A stretch of DNA of 34,074 bases, from the NCBI RefSeq assembly GCF_019334315.1, contig NZ_JAHWGL010000053.1, positions 1 to 34,074 of the forward strand, given 5' to 3'. The DNA is from Hymenobacter profundi (GTDB lineage Bacteria > Bacteroidota > Bacteroidia > Cytophagales > Hymenobacteraceae). The position numbers and the translations under genes are program-made. Positions 31,696 to 34,074 of this stretch are shown piece by piece. The notes under the pieces are model-generated. The model did not search any database. It was not told the DNA's origin and saw only the letters and a list, made by a program, of their open reading frames with translations. The first letter of the stretch is position 1. Each line of letters starts with the position of its first letter.

Positions 31696-32682
31696 ATGAT
31701 GCGTCACATCCGACACAATAAAATAGACCTAGTGCAGTGGGATGCGCTGATTGAGCTAGCGCCCAACGGCCTCATCTATGCCCTTACTTGGTACCTTGAT
31801 ATTGTATCGCCCGGTTGGGAGGCACTGGTTAAAGAGGAACAAGGACGCTACGTGGCCGTGATGCCGCTACCAGTACGCAAAAAATTTGGGTTTCGCTACC
31901 TCCAGCAACCGTTGTTTGCGCAGCAGTTAGGCGTATTTTTCCTCGAAACACCTACGACCGAAGACTGGAAAGAAATTGGTCAACTCCTACGTAGAGAATT
32001 TCGACTCATCACCAATTATGCTTTCAACATAAGTAATTCACCATCCATAATTACTGATAGCTTGTTGCTGCCTGGTGTAAGCCGCTCCACTTATCATTTG
32101 TCGTTGCGTCCCACCTATTCGCAACTATTTGCCGATTACAAACCTAGTCGCAGACGCCAACTCCAACAGGCCCGTAATCACAATCTGACGATTGAATCCA
32201 CTACCGATATTGAGCAGCTAATTCGACTATTTGATGAACATACAGCTCCAAAAATCTATGGTCTTATAGGTGAAGGGCATGCTTATCCCTTATTGCGCAG
32301 TTTGTATCGTGAGGCGCAACGGCGTGCAAAGGCGTCTATATGGCAAGTGAAAACCACAGATGGAAAAGTAGTAGCCAGTATGCTATTATTGAAGCATAAC
32401 AATGAGGTGACTTATTTATTTAACTCTTCCTCAATCGAAGGCAAAGCCACTCGCGCTATCTCTTTACTCATTGATGAATTTCTGTCTTCTCATGCCGAAA
32501 CCAATTTGCTTTTTGACTTTGAAGCTCCCGAAATCCCTAATTTAGTACAGTTTTATAGCAGTTTTGGCTCAGCAGCGGTACCATATCTTACTATTTCCTA
32601 TAACCGCTTACCATGGCTGCTACAGCAGGCCAAAGCGGTCCGCATGGCGCTCATGCGCCGTATGCACTCGCGCAACACGTAG
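31696..32682 (+). CDS. GNAT/FemAB-like acyltransferase 3
   Basis: Protein of 328 residues from the ATG at 31696 (MMRHIRHNKIDLVQWDALIE). The frame is open to 31588, but a promoter-like TACTTTTA at 31653-31660 and the unconvincing N-terminal residues argue against that start. The plan is that of proteins 1 and 2: LAPNGLIYALTWYLDIVSPGWEAL near the start, the basic core YKPSRRRQLQQARNHNLTIE, and a second half with KVVASMLLLKHNNEVTYLFNSSS. Lower GC than neighbours (25 of 60 at 32401-32460). Related to the polysaccharide cluster 6 kb upstream, though separated from it by unrelated genes. Confidence 0.8.
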   Translation: MMRHIRHNKIDLVQWDALIELAPNGLIYALTWYLDIVSPGWEALVKEEQGRYVAVMPLPVRKKFGFRYLQQPLFAQQLGVFFLETPTTEDWKEIGQLLRREFRLITNYAFNISNSPSIITDSLLLPGVSRSTYHLSLRPTYSQLFADYKPSRRRQLQQARNHNLTIESTTDIEQLIRLFDEHTAPKIYGLIGEGHAYPLLRSLYREAQRRAKASIWQVKTTDGKVVASMLLLKHNNEVTYLFNSSSIEGKATRAISLLIDEFLSSHAETNLLFDFEAPEIPNLVQFYSSFGSAAVPYLTISYNRLPWLLQQAKAVRMALMRRMHSRNT

Positions 32683-32794
32683 GCCTGGCCCTACAGGAAA
32701 CATTCCTGCGCAAGGCGGTGTTAGTTTTTGGCGCGGCTACGCATTCGTTCATGCACGAAGCTCAGTGCCGATTATTCAAGCAGTTCAGACACAC

Positions 32795-33898
32795 ATGGCA
32801 CTAGGTTTTCGCTTCCAGGATTTTGTGCCCGAGGAATCGGGTGAGAAAGGCTTCGACACGCTTTTCAAACTATTCATGCAACTCGTGACCATTACGAGCG
32901 GCGACGTGGGGGAGGCTCTGCAATGGCTCAACGAGCTGGACAAGCAATACGGCCTCACCGACAATGACTACGGCATGGGCGACTTCATCGAAGACCTGAA
33001 GAAAAAAGGGTATATCGATGAGAACCCGCAGGAGCCGGGTGCGTTCAACATCACCGCCAAAAGCGAGCAGAACATTCGCAAATCGGCGCTGGAAGAAATC
33101 TTCGGCAAGCTTAAGAAGGGCAACTCGGGCAACCACGCTACCCCCCACAGCGGTCAGGGCGACGAGGCAGGTACCGACATGCGCAGCTATGAGTTCGGCG
33201 ACACGCTGGAGCAGATTCAGATGACTGAATCCCTGCGTAATGCCCAACTCAACCACGGTCTCAGCGGCGACTTCATGCTGACCGAAGGCGACTTGGAAGT
33301 GCGCGACACCGAGCACAAAACCCAGACTAGCACGGTGTTGATGATTGATATCTCGCACTCGATGATTCTGTACGGCGAGGACCGCATCACGCCCGCCAAG
33401 AAGGTAGCCATGGCCCTGGCCGAGCTGGTGAAGCAGAAGTATCCCAAAGATTTCCTCGACGTAATCGTGTTCGGCAACGACGCCTGGGAAATCAAGGTGA
33501 AAGACTTGCCCTACCTGCAAGTAGGTCCCTACCATACCAACACCGTAGCTGGTTTGGAGCTGGCAATGGATTTGCTGCGCAAGCGTAAAACCGCTAACAA
33601 GCAGATCTTTATGATTACCGACGGCAAGCCGACTTGCTTGAAGGAGCCTACCGGCTACTATAAAAATAGCTTCGGCCTGGACCGCAAAGTGGTCAACAAA
33701 ACCTTAAATTTGGCCGCCGCCGCTCGCCGTCTCAAAATCCCCATCACTACCTTCATGATTGCTCAGGACCCCTATCTGCGGGAGTTTGTGGAGGAATTTA
33801 CGGAGGTGAACCAGGGCAAAGCTTACTACAGCGGCCTGAAAGGGCTGGGGCACTTGGTATTTGAGGATTATAAAAAGAACCGCAGGAAGTCCCTGTAG
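32795..33898 (+). CDS. VWA domain protein (MoxR/Mg-chelatase-associated type)
   Basis: Protein of 367 residues from the ATG at 32795; the frame is open to 32564 but overlaps the upstream gene there. The N-terminal 175 residues are helical (FRFQDFVPEESGEKGFDTLFKLF... SALEEIFGKLKKG). The VWA domain then has a complete MIDAS: DISHS (185-189), Thr250 in HTNT and Asp276 in ITDGKP. Family members normally act with a neighbouring MoxR or magnesium-chelatase-like AAA+ ATPase. None is encoded in the window, although one could lie after 34074. Cytoplasmic, no signal peptide. Confidence 0.88.
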   Translation: MALGFRFQDFVPEESGEKGFDTLFKLFMQLVTITSGDVGEALQWLNELDKQYGLTDNDYGMGDFIEDLKKKGYIDENPQEPGAFNITAKSEQNIRKSALEEIFGKLKKGNSGNHATPHSGQGDEAGTDMRSYEFGDTLEQIQMTESLRNAQLNHGLSGDFMLTEGDLEVRDTEHKTQTSTVLMIDISHSMILYGEDRITPAKKVAMALAELVKQKYPKDFLDVIVFGNDAWEIKVKDLPYLQVGPYHTNTVAGLELAMDLLRKRKTANKQIFMITDGKPTCLKEPTGYYKNSFGLDRKVVNKTLNLAAAARRLKIPITTFMIAQDPYLREFVEEFTEVNQGKAYYSGLKGLGHLVFEDYKKNRRKSL

Positions 33899-33908
33899 AA
33901 GCCTTTCT

Positions 33909-34027
33909 CTGTCATCCTGAGCGCAGCGAAGGACCTTATCACGCTTGAACGACTAGCACTAGGTAATTAGCATTTACCATTACTTGTTCAGGCGTAGTAA
34001 GGTCCTTCGCTGCGCTCAGGATGACAG
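33909..34027. repeat. Dispersed hairpin element with perfect 30-bp arms
   Basis: Left arm 33909-33938 and right arm 33998-34027 are exact reverse complements, with a 59-base loop. The core reads CTGTCATCCTGAGCGCAGCG then AAGGACCTTA. This copy has CGCAGCG where the one at 9822-9941 has CTTGCG, so at least two subtypes exist. It follows the VWA gene by 10 bp. Nothing else is recognisable to the window end. Confidence 0.92.
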
Positions 34028-34074
34028 CAAGGTTCTTACCGCGTTGCTACCCGCACGCCATCTTCCGCCGTGGC

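Overview
The window looks like a chromosomal segment of a high-GC member of the Bacteroidota, most likely a Hymenobacter-type Cytophagales bacterium. This is inferred from Bacteroidota-style promoter boxes (TAnnTTTG) in front of several genes, weak or absent Shine-Dalgarno sequences, families typical of the group (DUF6428 in an ars operon, plant-type acyl-ACP desaturase, free-standing carboxypeptidase-regulatory-like domain), and GC-rich coding sequence. No tRNA, rRNA, CRISPR array, transposase or phage gene was seen.

Layout. (1) 85-3869: an arsenic operon (arsR, DUF6428, metallophosphoesterase with a Cys-Gly-Cys insert, ArsN1-like acetyltransferase, ACR3 arsenite exporter) behind a perfect palindromic operator, with a small His-tailed membrane protein divergent from it. 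No arsenate reductase is present. (2) 4069-9799: a disordered hydrophilic protein, an AT-rich gap, a secreted regulatory-domain protein, an APC amino-acid permease and a large exported beta-propeller-like protein. (3) 9822-20649: a CorA-type Mg transporter, then a complete tripartite ABC efflux system in two transcription units (adaptor + TolC; ATPase + two FtsX permeases + NtrC-type response regulator + NtrY/AtoS-like histidine kinase). (4) 20956-29348: a surface-polysaccharide cluster (FemAB/GNAT-like proteins, Wzx-type flippase, GT2, FdtA-type cupin, two GT-C-like membrane proteins), part of it strikingly AT-rich. (5) 29466-33898: acyl-ACP desaturase, a lipoprotein, DUF427, a third FemAB-like protein and a VWA protein.

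The strongest new signal is in region 3. The first genes of the two efflux transcription units are preceded by the same three-part promoter: an 18-bp CTGTyC...GCGGACA palindrome, a 13-bp AT-rich block and a sigma-54-like -24/-12 element ending CTTGGCT. All three sit at identical spacing in both copies (palindrome end to -24 start is 65 bp in each). Because the second unit encodes a sigma-54 activator and a kinase, the whole pump is probably one autoregulated sigma-54 regulon.

The other notable layer is a dispersed family of long hairpins built on TCATCCTGAG...GCGAAGGACCTT (five copies or remnants, one with perfect 52-bp arms), plus unrelated inverted repeats placed between genes that appear to share an operon.
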